A stretch of DNA of 60,000 nucleotides from Antedon mediterranea (GCF_964355755.1 NC_092675.1:8468312-8528311); one strand, 5' to 3'; numbered from the stretch's first letter, positions 38,701 through 53,700 are shown. The notes: a model not told the origin generated them from the letters alone. Translations and numbers: made by a program.

Positions 38701-41700
38701 TACGTTCTAGTGGGAACCAAGCTTTAGCAAGCTGGTTCCATTTTGAACTGACTAGGTTGGGTTCAGCTTTTATTGATCACATAATTAAGTGCACTGAAAA
38801 GCTTAAGTAACACCTTCACCTTTTCCACTTAGAGGAAGGAGATTTAAGTGTCTGAATAACTGCAGAAATAGGATACTACACTTGCATACCTGCATAACTA
38901 AATGTCCAATCATGACATTTTCACTAATATAAGCTGTATAAACTGTGTTCTCAAACAGTGGTACTTCATCATTCACATTAACAATCATAATCTCAACTTT
39001 TGCATATCCAACATTGTTGGGTGGTGACTGATCAGTTGCTGCCACTGTCAGTGTATAATTGCGATTGGTTTCATAGTCAAGACTTCTTCTTAATGATAAA
39101 GATCCACTTGTCGGGTTCAGGCCAAACATATCCATTTGGTTGCCTACGTGAAAATACACAACTTTCAACATGAAAAAATAGATATTACTTCAAGACATTG
39201 CAGTCCACTGCAATGACCACAAAGTACTATTGATCATTATACAAATATAAACATAACTTTATTATTAGAACAGCTTTAAGAAATCAAAGGCTTTATATAG
39301 TAACGAATGGTTGCGCAGAAATACACAATCTTTGAAATAGGAATATGCCTAAGAAGTGAAAACACCTTGGCTATTAAGGAATGCAATACAAAAAGAAACA
39401 TTTGCACACCTTCCATTAAATAACATACACTTTCTAGTTAAGTGTTTATAACAATCTGTTATTTAAACTACAAGTTGTTCATGTGTATATTTTGTAATAA
39501 ATTACCATTGACAATGCTGTATGAGACAACACCAGCATCACCACTATCTGAATCTGTTGCAGACACCACTACCACAACATCATTCACTTGAGCATTCTCA
39601 CTTAAATCAGGTCGTTGATAAAGTTCTTGGGTAAACAGTGGCACTTCATCATTCACATCAATGACAGTAATGCGGACAGTTGCTAAAATAAATTAAGACA
39701 TTAAAACCATAAGAAACAATGGAATAAACGACAAAAAAAACATTTCTTGCTTACTTACTGTTATATCTATATATCTCATTGTATATGTGTCAATGAAAGA
39801 CAAATGTTTTTTGTTATACATTTAGGCGAATTACCCAGGATTTCATTCAATATCTTTCTTAAAAAGTGACAATCCTGTTCACAAGACAAACATATAAAAA
39901 GATGCTCTACATAAACAGTCTTCATGTGTGTATATTTTTGTACTTGACGACAATAAAGTATCTACTGATTGGCTGATGCTTTAAAAATATTGCCAGTATC
40001 AGCATGGTAACCCTGACAATTAATTAGGTACAAAAAGGAAGTTTCAGAAAAACAAGGCCAACAGCCATTAAGTCGCGTGCTACAATGCATAGTGATACCG
40101 GACCGACAGACAAACAGACCGACAGACAGACAGACCGACAGACAGACCGACCGACATAGTGAACTATACTGACCGAAATTACTGAACATGTTTAAAAATG
40201 TTGAAATGTTTAAAAACATTTATATTTTTTTAATTTACACGTGCGTAGCCTGTCACTTTTGACGTACTCGTATAACGTAATTTCGAGTTGAAAAGTAAGT
40301 CAAGAAAACAGAAATCGGGTAAAAAGAGTGCGCAATAACATTTAACGCGCAGTGCGCGCGCAAAAATCTGCGCACTCATGGCAATTTTGTAAACGCTTAA
40401 AATTGCCTGAAACGTACTCTTATTTCATCGAAAAAAAAATTTTGAAAATTTTAAGCGCGCGTACGCATGCGTTACATGCGCTACGCACGTAATTGTATTG
40501 CCATATGATGATTTATGCCCTGAAATTTATGAGTACCAAATTTTATTTAATTGTGATTCATGGTTGTTAAGATATGATTACAAACGTGATTTCGTTAAAT
40601 CGTGCGTAGACCGCGTAATTTTTTATTGCGCACCGTGAAAACATAACCACATCGATTCCTGGCCATAAGGAATATTCTGTGAAAAATTGACTTAGCTAGA
40701 TTAAACTGATATCAAGATAAGGTCATAAAGCGATAAAACGCATAGTGATACCGGACCGACAGACAGACAGACAGACCGACAGACAGACCGACAGACAGAC
40801 AGACAGACAGACCGACCGACCGACATAGTGAACTATAGAGTCGCTTCCACGCGACTAAAAATGGATAAATGAGATTTAGATAGAATAGCAACGATTGTAA
40901 AATAAAAGAAGAAATTGCATATAGACAATTTGAGATCCATGTTATTATTTCTAAATAAAAGTTTTGCAGGCTTTGTGTATATTTTCTGATATTTTTGTAC
41001 AAAAATGGCTTTACATTATCAGTGAAATTTTCCATAAAAACTAAAAATCATCAATTTATCATTTATTTACCAGTTGATTGTTGACCATCTGGATTAGCAG
41101 CCAGAACAAGAAGACTATGCAAGCTGACCGATTCAAAATCAAGTGCATTAATTCCCCGCACAATCTCACCAGTTGTACCGTCAATCATAAACATTGCATC
41201 ATCATTTCCATTTATAATACTAAATGCAATAACGGCATTTACACCTTCATCTGCATCACTCGCAGCAACTTGAATAATTGTAGTACCCATTGCAACAGTT
41301 TCTGCTATATTTGTTGTGTAGATATCATTTGTAAAAATAGGTTTGTTGTCATTGAAATCAAGAATTTGAATCATGACAAATGCAGTACTTGTCATCTGAT
41401 CTGCTGTTATCGCACCATCTGTAGCCTGGATACTGAGGTTATAAGTAGAGATTGATTCTCTGTCTAGAGTGGTGGCTAGATACAAGCGACCTGTTGCAGG
41501 GTCAATTCTAAATACATTGCCAATGTTGCCATTCAGAATTGAGTAAGTTATTAAACCGTTATCACCTGGAATAAAATGACAGGTTAACATAATAATGTCA
41601 TATACACTATATTAATTAAAACCGTATCCTCATTTCAGTGTTTATAGTATCATTGATGTATAAATTTGTCTTGTTCACTCGAAGTGTTTATAAACTAACT

Positions 41701-44700
41701 GCATCTTAAGATAGTAACTACTTACATTTGAGATATTCTAAAATCAATTAGATTTCTATTGTTATGTGTTTCTTATTAATACTTGATGTATGTATTATTT
41801 TTTGTTGTTGTATGCAAAATAAATTCATTACTAAATTATACATGTGTAGCATTCCTAAATCTGCGCTGGTAGGAGTTTAATTTATAAGAGATAAAAACGA
41901 GGTATCTTTCAGCGGTTACCTAACGCATTTAATAGGTTGCTTGTTACTTCTTTGGATATTGATTTATTTTATGATAGTTTAAATGTATTTAAGGGTAAAA
42001 TTGTTAAATCTTTTTCATGTTGTTATCTTTGTTTATGTTTGTGTTGTTTATATGAATACATTTTATATTTATTATGTTTAGATTCAACCTGTTAGTGGCG
42101 GTTTCATCGCTGTTGGTTGACAACTGAATAAAATAAAATAAATAGTAAACATACAAACAAAAGTTAACATTATTTATTTACCTTCATCAACATCTGAAGC
42201 AGATACTTCAGTAAGCAATGCTCCTGAAGCAGCATTTTCTCCGACTGACACATTATAAATTTCCGGAGTAAATTGTGGTGCATTATCATTAACATCCATC
42301 ACAATGATTTTGACTGCCACATCTATAGAGTACTTTCCATCATTTACCAATGATTTGAGGGAATACTCAGAGATAGTTTCTCGATCTAATGAGGTTTTTG
42401 TCGTAATTTCTCCAGAGGTAATATTGATTGTAAATTCTGTTGATGTGTTTATGAATAAAAATGACAAACTTGAGGTAGAGTCTATATCTGAAACTTGTAC
42501 CTAAATTAAACAGAAACATTCATTTGCTTTAAAATAACAGGATAATTTCTTTCACGTTTATGCTAAAGCCACTAAACTAAAGTAGAACAATACAAATTGT
42601 CCTTTTTATAGGGATTGGCCGTAGTGTTAAACATTATAAATAGCCCTCATTTGTTACATAGAAACTTTTCCACTAATAAGGGTCCCAAAGGAATGTACAG
42701 AGTACTACTACTGTCACTCCAGTTGTTTATAGGCTTATTTTGATTTTGACAAATTAAGCACATAAAACAATATGTACATTTTTATAAAACATCCTATCAT
42801 ATTTTTTATATGAACAAAATTCTTTCTGATTTTCAATGTTTATTTTTGAATATTTCTTATATATTTTTATCGTTTTCTTGAATGCTTTGTATATAATTAT
42901 GATTGTGACCAAACCAATGAATTAATTAATATATAAAGTAATACATTGCATAGATTATTTACTACATATAATGTCTATTTAATTGCTTTGTTTGAGGTAC
43001 CTAGATAGGCATAAAGACAGAAAGTAAGACATTATCTAATACATAACTTAATCATTACCATTCCAACTGAAGTCCCTATTGGCGAATTTTCATTTACTGT
43101 AAAGATAAATTCAGAAAGGAGCGATACTGGAGGATTGTCATTGACGTCAATAACCATAATTGAAATTTCAGCCAAGTTTGTGGCACTTTGAGACACATCT
43201 CCACCTGAAATACACAAATAAAATACAATTTTTCAGTACAAATCATTTAACAGTATATACAAGTTGGAGCCTTATTAATTAGTTTGCCATATCATCACAT
43301 TTTACAAGTGAGATTCTGTAAACCTTTGAAAATAACCCCAAAAAACTTACTATCTCTAACATGAACAAAGAGTGTGATGAAGCTAGAGTCTTCTCTGTCA
43401 ATTTCTGTCACTGTAAACAATTCGCCTGTGCTATCATTTATGAAAAAGGCTACATGTGGAGGATTTAGTGTGTATACCAGATCACTATTTTTCCCTTCAT
43501 CAAAATCAGTTGCTTGAACCTATAATTAATAGCATGCAAGATTATTGTGATTGGTATAAAAGTGGTTTTAGATAAAAGAGAAAATAATGTAGTAATTCTA
43601 ACAATCATAACACACAAAAACCTGGAAAAACAAAATTGACAAATGACTATACCTGTAACAATAAAGCAGGTGAACTTCCCTCGGTTAAATTAACAGAGTA
43701 AGAGTCCTGGATCCATATGGGGAAATTATCATTTACATCCAATACTGTGATTATAACAGTAGATTCTGTGTGCAGACTAGGCTGATGAAAATCCTCAGCT
43801 CTTATAAATAAAATGTACGATGCCTTTTCTTCACGATTTAGATGCTTGCTAAGTATTAAGTCACCTCCAGATGAACTCAGAGTAAATAATTCTGAAAATA
43901 ATTAAAAATATACTTATTAGGTATAGATTATCAGTCTTATGCACATTTCGAATTTAGAATGAATGAAGTATATCAAATAAGATTCCTCAAGTATATTGGA
44001 AACATTAAATTACAGCATTGATATTTTTAACATTATCTGGTTTTGAGATTTTTTCATCTGTCAGAGATGATAAAAAGATGGAAGAAGGAGGGCTCTCTCG
44101 ATTTCTGGATAGGTAAACGTTACATACTGACTGTCTATGAAGTATAACTTTCATTTTTTCATTGTCTGTTTCTACACTTGTTAAGAAATGTTGATGTATT
44201 TTATGATATTTTTTTTCATGTTGCTTATGATTTGCTTTTGTTAATTTATGAGTATGTTTCTCTTTAAATTTTGAATGAAATGAAATTCACTGAAAAACTG
44301 CAGAAAGGTGAAGTGGAGTGGAGTTGTGGCCTGGTGGTTATGGAGTGGAGTTGTGGCCTGGTGGTTATGGAGTGGAGTTGTGGCCTGGTGGTTATGGAGT
44401 GGAGTTGTGGCCTGGTGGTTATGATGCTTGGCTGCCAATCCAAGGGTCCTGGGTTCAAGTCCTGTCATATGTCAGGATTTTTTCTAATGACAATTTACAA
44501 CTCCACTCCCAAAGACTTGTAATAAAGACTTTGTTTATGTAGAGCATTGTGTGTATATGTTTGTCTTGTGAACAGGATTGCCACCTTTAACCCTTTCACT
44601 GCGGAGCGTTATTCCCACCTCTGTGCGTAATATATATTTAAGAAAAACATATGATATTTTAATTAATTGCAAAAAAATACTAATTGAGATAATTGTGTAA

Positions 44701-47700
44701 TTATTTTTGTGGCGTGTGATGGGCAAAGGGTTAGTCTACAGTTAGGTATTAAAAAAAAAAGTAATTTGCATATTGATGACGTCATGTGACGTCATTACAG
44801 GTATTTTGGATTTCGTTTTTTTTATCAAATCAATGATAAAAACTATATTTTCTATAAGAAATTCTTATGGAATACGTTTTTCCAACTGGATATTGATGAA
44901 GATACGTATAAAAAATAAAAATATAAAAAAAAATTGAATTATTTTTATTGTTTTATAAAAATTATGCACAAATCAAAGTTTTGGGTCAAAATCGTGAAAA
45001 TAATGACATTTTCGAAAAATTCCCTATAGTACAAAAACTAACTATTTTTTCAGAATTTTTTTTTTTTGCGTGTTGTGATAAACACCATGTTGCCCTATTG
45101 GAGCTGGTAAATTTGTGTTACTTTCAAAATGGCCGCCATTACGCTACTCAACACAACTTTCCATAATAGAAATACTATTATATACTATACTATATATAAT
45201 ATAACTATAGAGGGCGCATTATTTTCAAGACGATAATACAACTATAGAGGGCCGTTTTTTTTGCTGGAAAAATTTTTTAATGACTTCCAAAAATATTCAA
45301 GTTCATCGAAAAAATACAGAGGGTGCTATATATTATAGGCAAATACGATTAAATCATTGTTTTGCCCATACCCGGTAATACCGGGTATACGTATTTCAAC
45401 GACGTCTGTTTATACCCGGTAGTACCGGGTATACGCAGTGAAAGGGTTAAGAAGGATAGTGATTGAATTTGCTTATGGTTATCCTTGGCAATTTGCTTAA
45501 ATATATAAAATAAAATAAAATAAAAAAAATAACAACAAAATTTTACCATTCTCATTGCCAGAAATAATTGAATATTTGATTTCAGCATTCAATATTGAAT
45601 CTGCATCTGTAGCTGATACTTTACCAATAGAGGTATCTGGCATCAAATTCTGTATAAAAAGATGTATGAAATTTACATAAATACTGTAGGTCATTGTAAT
45701 AATAACGATAACAAAATTGACAATTATATATCCTATTATCCTTGACATGAGAAATAACTATTGATTATGTTTGGTTGATAAAAAGTGTTATTTTCTAAAA
45801 TATAATTCAAGATGGTCTAAAATTAATGAAATTTAATTGTAAAAAACATTAATTTAATGTTATATAATTAGTAACAAAATTATGATTACTTATTATAAAC
45901 TAATGCTTACATGCTTAACAATTATAAAATATAAATCCGTAAATGTTAAATGTATTACCTCCATGACTTCAAAATTGTACTGTTCTTTGGTGAATACTGG
46001 AGCATTATCATTCACATCTTGAATGAATATTTCAACAATAGCTATTGCCATACCAGTCCTAAAAACACCAATAACAACAGTTCATATTAGTAACAGCAAA
46101 AGAATCAACCGTATTCTCCGTATTGTTGATCATTTTGAACTGTGAAGCTTTTTCACCTTTCTATTTAATGTTCACAAGAACCAATAAATGTATATTTACT
46201 TACGCAGGTGGAAATGGCAATGATATAGCTTTAAATGTACTTTTTATTTACTTACGCAGGTGGAAATGGCAATGATATAGCTTTAAATGTACTTTTTATT
46301 TACTTACGCAGGTGGTACTGGCAATGATATAGCTTTAAATGTACTTTAATTATATTTACTTACGCAGGTGGTACTGGCAATGATATAGCTTTAAATGTAC
46401 TTTAATTATATTTACTTACGCAGGTGGTACTGGCAATGAAATAGCTTTAAATGTACTTTAATTATATTTACTTACGCAGGTGGTACTGGCAATGATATAG
46501 CTTCAGCACGAATTGTTAATGTAAATAAAGCTGTAGTCTCATAATCCAGTCGTCCAGTAGTAGATATATTTCCAACTAATGAATCAATAATAAAAAGCCC
46601 CTATAGAAACAATAACAACAACAATGTAAATTATCTTTTTACACAATGTATGTTGAATTTATACCATGCAATAAAAATTACTATAAATTATCAATGATAT
46701 TATAATAATTACTCCGAAAAAAGTTAGGCAAACCATAATGAATGTTTTTGAATATTTATGAGTACAATGGTACAAATAATTTCATAAGGTGAAATATAAA
46801 AGACTATGCGCATGAACGCTAATATAACAAAATTCAATAGGAACATAACAAAATCGCACTCTTGATATAGAAAGAGTTCAATTGAGTAGATATTGAATAT
46901 CATGTGACCCACATTCCTCAAATCAAATGACAAGAATTTATTCAGATGTTCTATGATAATCATCCATGTTTATTAGTGGACCCTTTGAAAAACTTCAATG
47001 TTATAAATAATAAATTTAAATCAATAATACAAGATTATTTTACATCATCATTTCCGTCAATAATTGAATAAGTTACAGCTGTGTTGTTGATGAGCTGGTC
47101 CCTGTCATTAATGGTGACTATGTAAACTTGTTCTCCTACTGTTGCATTTTCAGGTAAATATGCAGTGATTAAATCTAAGAACAAATATAAAAACAAGTAC
47201 AACTTATAGCTGTTTCTTGGTTTACTAAGTGGTTTTTATATATGTATAAATTCATTACTATAGGAAGTCTAGAAAAACATATGTATGTCAATCCTGTACA
47301 AAAACATTCAGGCTCATCATAGCAGATGACGAAAAGAATGAATAAAATTGTTTGTCATTTCTTTGTACAGTACCACCATTCTGGCATTCTCTTACTCAGA
47401 GACGGTGTGTAGGCCAGAACAAGGAGAAAAATAATATAGATTACTTTTTGAAATTTATAGTAATTTAATGAAGTAATATAGTGGATATTATATCACACAC
47501 ATTTTTAAAATTGATGATCATCCTTTTTGTCATATTTTGCATCTCATACCTCATATAAATATGATAATAACAATTAATGATCAAACTTCAAATGGATATT
47601 TTCTCATTTTAATCTTTATTTGTTCATATTACTTACGATCTTCAAATACAGGGTCATTATCATTGACATCTGTAACTGCAATTGTAACAATAGCAAAAGA

Positions 47701-50700
47701 TGACATCTGATTTAAACCTTGACCTCCATCCATAGCAACAACCTATGAAACAAATTAATCAAATTTAAATATATTTAAATCAATCAAATACATTTTCATT
47801 GATCCATCATAATTCATGGGATAGATTGGCCAATTATATGGCCAATTACATTTGGATACTTATTTCAAACCTTGCAGTTTCCTTGTGTTTATTACCATAG
47901 AAGATCACTGTTTTCGAATGTGCACAGATTTTTTTTTTTTAATCAAAATCAAAAACCCTTATAGATTAAATCATTTTGTTGCTAGGGGCTCCTTTCCATA
48001 TTATATATAACAATCTTAGAACACGCCATGAGTTCGGTATCCCTAGATTTCACGAGGTAATCGTTCAAAATTGTTTATTTATATAATCTGTTAGTGTTTC
48101 TGTGACATCTGTAAATTATATTTTAAATTGAACAATAGAATTTCAATCTTCTAATGTTTTTAGTCTACGTATATTTGATGCGAGTGTTATAACATTGATC
48201 ATAGTGACATTGTTATTTTTTGTATCATTTATAGGTTTTAATGTTTTTTATATATCTATATACTTGGTTGTAATTTTATGGTGTGAAAAACTATTATTGT
48301 TAAACTTCAATATTTTGTTGTTGGATTGCAATAAAGTTATTCGTACTATATTGGTACTGAAGTTAGGAGGAGGATAGAGACTTAATAATCATAAAAAGGG
48401 GCTTTTATCAAGAATTTTATCTCTAATTTTCTATCGTGATAGATTCCGCAATTAAGCGGCTGCTGACATGATGAAGCGTTAGCAAGCCAATCAACCAATA
48501 GAGAGTGGGCGACCCAAGTCATGAGACTGCGGTATACAGCAGAGTTCATTAACTGTGTCATTTGATATAATCAATGTCTCATTTCAGGTTTTCTGGTACA
48601 ATATAACTAATTTTTATCCATTTTTTTTTTTTTTTTTAAATAATTTATTTTATTTTTATTTATGCCATTTCTGTCATTTGCCTTTGGAATTGAATTAGAA
48701 CTTTGTTATGAATGTATTATTTTTACTCACTTCAAAAACAATTGTATGCATTTCACCATCTGCATCAAGGGCTGCTATTGAGGAAATTTTTCCAGACACA
48801 GCATTTACTGTAAAAAAGCTATTTGGTTGTCTCAGTGAATAAAGAATTGATGGTGTTCCGAACAAAGAACCATCGTTATCTGTTGCTGAAACATCCAACA
48901 CTGTCTCTCCATTTGCTAGATTTTCTGGCACAATTGCTTCATAGCTTGGTTGCTCGAATATAGGTGCATTATCATTTATATCCTTTGTAAAAAACAAATA
49001 CAAACATGACATAGTTAATGCTGCCAATGAGAAATAAAAGCTGCCAATGAAGAGGTTTGTATTATTACCTAAAGCTGTTTTGCATTCATTAATTTGTTAA
49101 ATAATAATACATTCCATAAAACATTTCTGAAAGACCATTATATAAATTAAATACTCACAGCAATATAGACATTTATAGTAGAAAAATCTTGTAGACCTGC
49201 TGAATCTTCAGCTACCACTGTCATAACAACTGGATTCATAGTAGTAACCTCAAAGTCTAAGGCATCTATTGTGTAAACATATCCATTGCCATCATTGGTT
49301 GTTGTTATGATGAAGTTGTTGATGGATGTAGTTGTTTCTTTAGTTCCGTTTGAAAAAGTTTGTAAGAAATAGTATCTTACATAATTGTTGGAAACATCTG
49401 GATCATTTGCCTAATAATAAAATGCTTTGAATTAATTTTCCCAATCCAAAAATTAAAAACCTAGCCTTATTAATTAAATCTATCGAGTGAAAACAAAAAT
49501 GAGATTAAAAACAGAATACAAATACAGTGATTGTATAACAACAATGCGCTCGGTAGTGCCCGGTATTAAACTTGAACTGTCTATTTGGCAGTTTTTTATT
49601 ACTAAATAAATTGCATAAAACAAAAAATTTAACATCCAAATAGCATTTAACATGATGTTAGCAACATTTTTTATCATAAAAACCCTACCGGTTGTCCAGG
49701 CTTAGTATTAGTATGACATTCTATATACTGTATCCCAACAGCGTACTGTATATAACTTATCAAACCAAGCCTGCGTACCACCTACATGGCTTGGCACATG
49801 ACCAACAATATTCAAGTTAAGATGGAAGTGGGGAATAAATTTAGAAATAATAACAGTAGGTGTGTTTGATCCATAAAATAAAATAAATATACTTTGCCAA
49901 TGTTTCTGGTTAAAACTATGGGCCTTGGCAGCTAGGGCTACAATTCAGTGATTGCCTACTATTTTGGAGACAATTCCCATAGTTTTAATCACAAACTCTC
50001 AAGACAAAGAGTATTTGTATACGACTTACTCGGACAATTGTAACTTCCTTTCCAACACTATACATTTCATTTTCATTAATGTGAGCCTCATATAATTGCC
50101 TTGTGAATTGTGGAGGATTATCATTGACATCCATCACATTCACTGTTACATTCTTAAATGCGCTCTTGGGTGGAATGCCACCATCTACTGCAGTCACTGT
50201 CAATAAATAGTTTTGTTTCTCTTCGTAGTCGAGTTGCTGTTCCACTGAAATTTCACCAGTTGTTGAATTGATCTCAAATCTGCAAAAGTTTCAAAGTGTT
50301 GGAACTTTTTAAACACAAATCATTCTGATAAATATTGGAACAATATATATTATTATTAGTTTGCTGTATAATCATAATGCTTTTATGAACATTTTGTAAG
50401 TAGTTTATGTCAGCTGCTGCCTTGATGGATTTCTTAGAGAGTTTTTCCAACTTGAGTACCTAAGTCCTCGATTGACACAGAAATGTTTAAGGCGAGAAGA
50501 AATTATGGTGCATACCTGTCTGACCCACTTAATGTGTAAGTGACCTCACCAGGTAACTCCAGATCATTGTCTATAGCATTGACCTTTATTACAAAGTAAC
50601 CAATCTCAGCACTTTCATAGAGATCAGCAAAGTATGTTATGGAGGGATCAAACGTTGGTGTATTATCGTTTTCATTGATTACATTAATCATGATTGATGC

Positions 50701-53700
50701 TTCACTGCTCAATGTTTCAGTGGTAGAATCTGTAGCAATAATCTGTAAGAAAAAATATGTTAGTCCCAGATTATCCTTCTTCTCTAAATGTTCATATATG
50801 GTTTAGTTCTCTACATTCCATATTAAATCCTAATTTTTGTCTAATTAAGACGCAATAGGAGATTGAATGAAGCTGAATACGGGCCAAAAAATACAGGTTA
50901 GGTAGGTTTCTTTTTTTCTTCTCAAAAAAGTGTAGCTTAGCTAGGTGAGAATATTTTCTAAATATTTTCCTGAAATTGCACTCTTCTCTAAAAATGGTGT
51001 TCATTCTGGAGGGAGACCATATGAAAATCAGGGCGGGTGCTGTATATACCAAAGTGATGGTGTACTGATAATATCTGACTAGCACGTGATAGACTTGGGT
51101 TTGAACCTATCTGTACCATACTAATTGCATCCTTAGGAAAGATGCTTTAATCTCATTGCCTCGTCCTTCGAATGGGATGTAAAGCCATTTGTCCTGTGTA
51201 CATATAGTGCATGTTAAAGACCTTTTTACACCATTTGAAAAGAGATGGGGATATTGTAAACCTGGAATTTGGTTTTTTTTTTCAAATTTTTTGTTGAATA
51301 TGTCATTTTAATGTCACGTAATAGTAATTCACTTTAACCTAAAACTAGATCGAAAAAAAAAAAATGATTTACCTGAAAAAATGTAATTTAAAGTAAAAAA
51401 TACCTAAATTGTCTGTCAGACAATGGTTTTTGGTTAAAATTAAGTGTTTTGTTAAATAATTTTTATTTTTTTTTACAGAAGTGAATAACTTGATTAAAAC
51501 TGCAAAATGGTGTATTTAAAGTCTGATTTTATTAATCTTTATTTTTTCATGTTTTTCGGGGACAATATATCTTTAACAAATCAACCCCACCATTGTACTG
51601 AGGTTTTTGAGAATATGAATCTCGTGCCCTCTGACATTGCACTCTTACCTTGTGAGTGTGAGTGTTAAGCACTGGACCAATGTCAAGCAAAACAATGCAG
51701 TGCAGCTCAGGGTTTTTAGCATCGCATGTACAGTTTTAAAAGCACAAGGAAATAACAGAGTAAACCTATAAATTTCCTTTTCAACAACGTAACATATCAT
51801 TTTTTTAATGAATCAGAGTATACTTACTTGAAGAGAGTATGATTGTCTACTTTCATAATCAATGGATTGTAAAAGAGTAAGGTTAACCACTGTACTACCG
51901 GTAGCTTGCAGTGGAATCGGACTAAAAAGCTCAGAATACATGCCATGGAGGCGCAGTGTGAAATCTGCATTGGTTCCCTGATTATAAGATACAAACAAAT
52001 ACAATATTTCAATACCGCACAAATTAAGTTCTAAAATGGTAAAATGTTTTGTTATAATAAATATAGTCATTTGAAATAAAGTATGTTAAAGTATAATGTT
52101 ATCATCATTGTTAACTTACCAAATCTGCATCACTCACTACAATCTGTAGAGGTAACTGTTGCCCATGTTGAGCAAATTCTGATATAGAAATATTATATTG
52201 TGATTTGCTGAAAGTAGGTGGCTGATCACTCACATCCTCTACCGATATTGAAAAAGTGGTTTTAACAGTAGCATTACCACCTACTTCAGTAGCCTAAAAA
52301 TAGATTTTGAAATAAAACACATTTATTTTCTTTATTTACTCTGGTTTTTCACTCTTTGAAATTTAAAGACAATATCTATGCATTTTTTCGATATAATTTA
52401 AGGTCACAAACTGCAATTTATGTAACAATAAATACTACATGTGCCTATTGCGATAATAATTTTCGCCTTAAAATGTGAAAAATAAGTTGACTATAATAAT
52501 TTAATAAGCTCGCTATAAATACCAGCAAGCATTGCGCATGGATTGATATTTTGATTTTGCTTCTGTAATGCACCCACTTTTGGTGGGATCGTGAAAATAC
52601 CAGGTCTTCCTCGACTTGTATTACAGACTCTGCCAAAAGACAATTAATTCAGTAACAAAACAAAGCCAGGCTAGGCCTACAAAACTGAGCCTAGCTTTTT
52701 ATCAGTAAATAACCATAGAATGTACATTTTTTTAGGATTACCTGGTTTAATGTTTTTAATATATAATAATTTTTTAATATATATATATGCAATATTTTCA
52801 GAAAATGTCAACAATTTAAGAGATAGTGTCTTTACAAATACATAATCTTTGTAAAATGCTTCAACTGACAAATTGTACACCATTCTGAATTGATGGGATG
52901 CACCTATATGGTGTGTTTACAGAGAAAAGCAATGAGAAACAAATCACACAATTTCTGTGATTTATTAAGAATATTTAGGAAACATGAATGTGTATAATTA
53001 CCATCACTGTAAGTTGTATAATACCAGAGAAGCCCTGCATTTCTCGGTCAATGACATCAATAACAGTTATGTTGCCAGTAGTTGGATCAATATGAAAGAG
53101 GCCTGCCTCATTTCCCTCAACAATACTGTAACTGATCATGTTTGGAACACCAGTGTCTTGGTCAACTGCACTGACTGTGGTGACAACAGTACCCTAAAAG
53201 ACAATGTTATATATTACATAATGCTATGTGTGAGGAATGATAGAGAATACAGAACAATGATGATTCAATTTAATGGGTTGGTGAACAACAATAATGAAAA
53301 ACAGATCAAAACTGTAATATACTCTCTTTTTTTATGATTTTCACTTACTATTGGTGCATTTTCTTGCACTGTTGTAGTATAGGGTTTATTTACAAAAACT
53401 GGCAGAGAGTCTTGGACATCTAGTACATCCAAAATAAATGAAGTGGTATTTTCAAGAGGTGGTGTTCCAAAGTCCTGTAAAAGTAAATTATGCATTTCAA
53501 ATACTCAATTTATAATGTTCATGTTATAAGTAAGTCATTGTACTATTGATATTATAATATAGTACTACTTAAGCATTACAAACTATATGAGCTATAGAAG
53601 TTAACTTACATTAGCTTTTATTGTAAACTGGTAAGTTTTTGTGACCTCATGGTTCAATGTTTCCCGTAAGCGAACTTCTCCAGATACTAAATCAACTGAA

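Noticed and set aside
44241-44542. ORFs with repeated HNHQATTPL or GVELWPGGY units
   Set aside because: These are translations of the four 27-bp SINE units, with no other sign of coding.
46189-46503. CRISPR-like regular array
   Set aside because: Regular spacing, but the whole unit repeats including the 'spacers', and it is a duplicated exon-intron junction in a eukaryotic gene.
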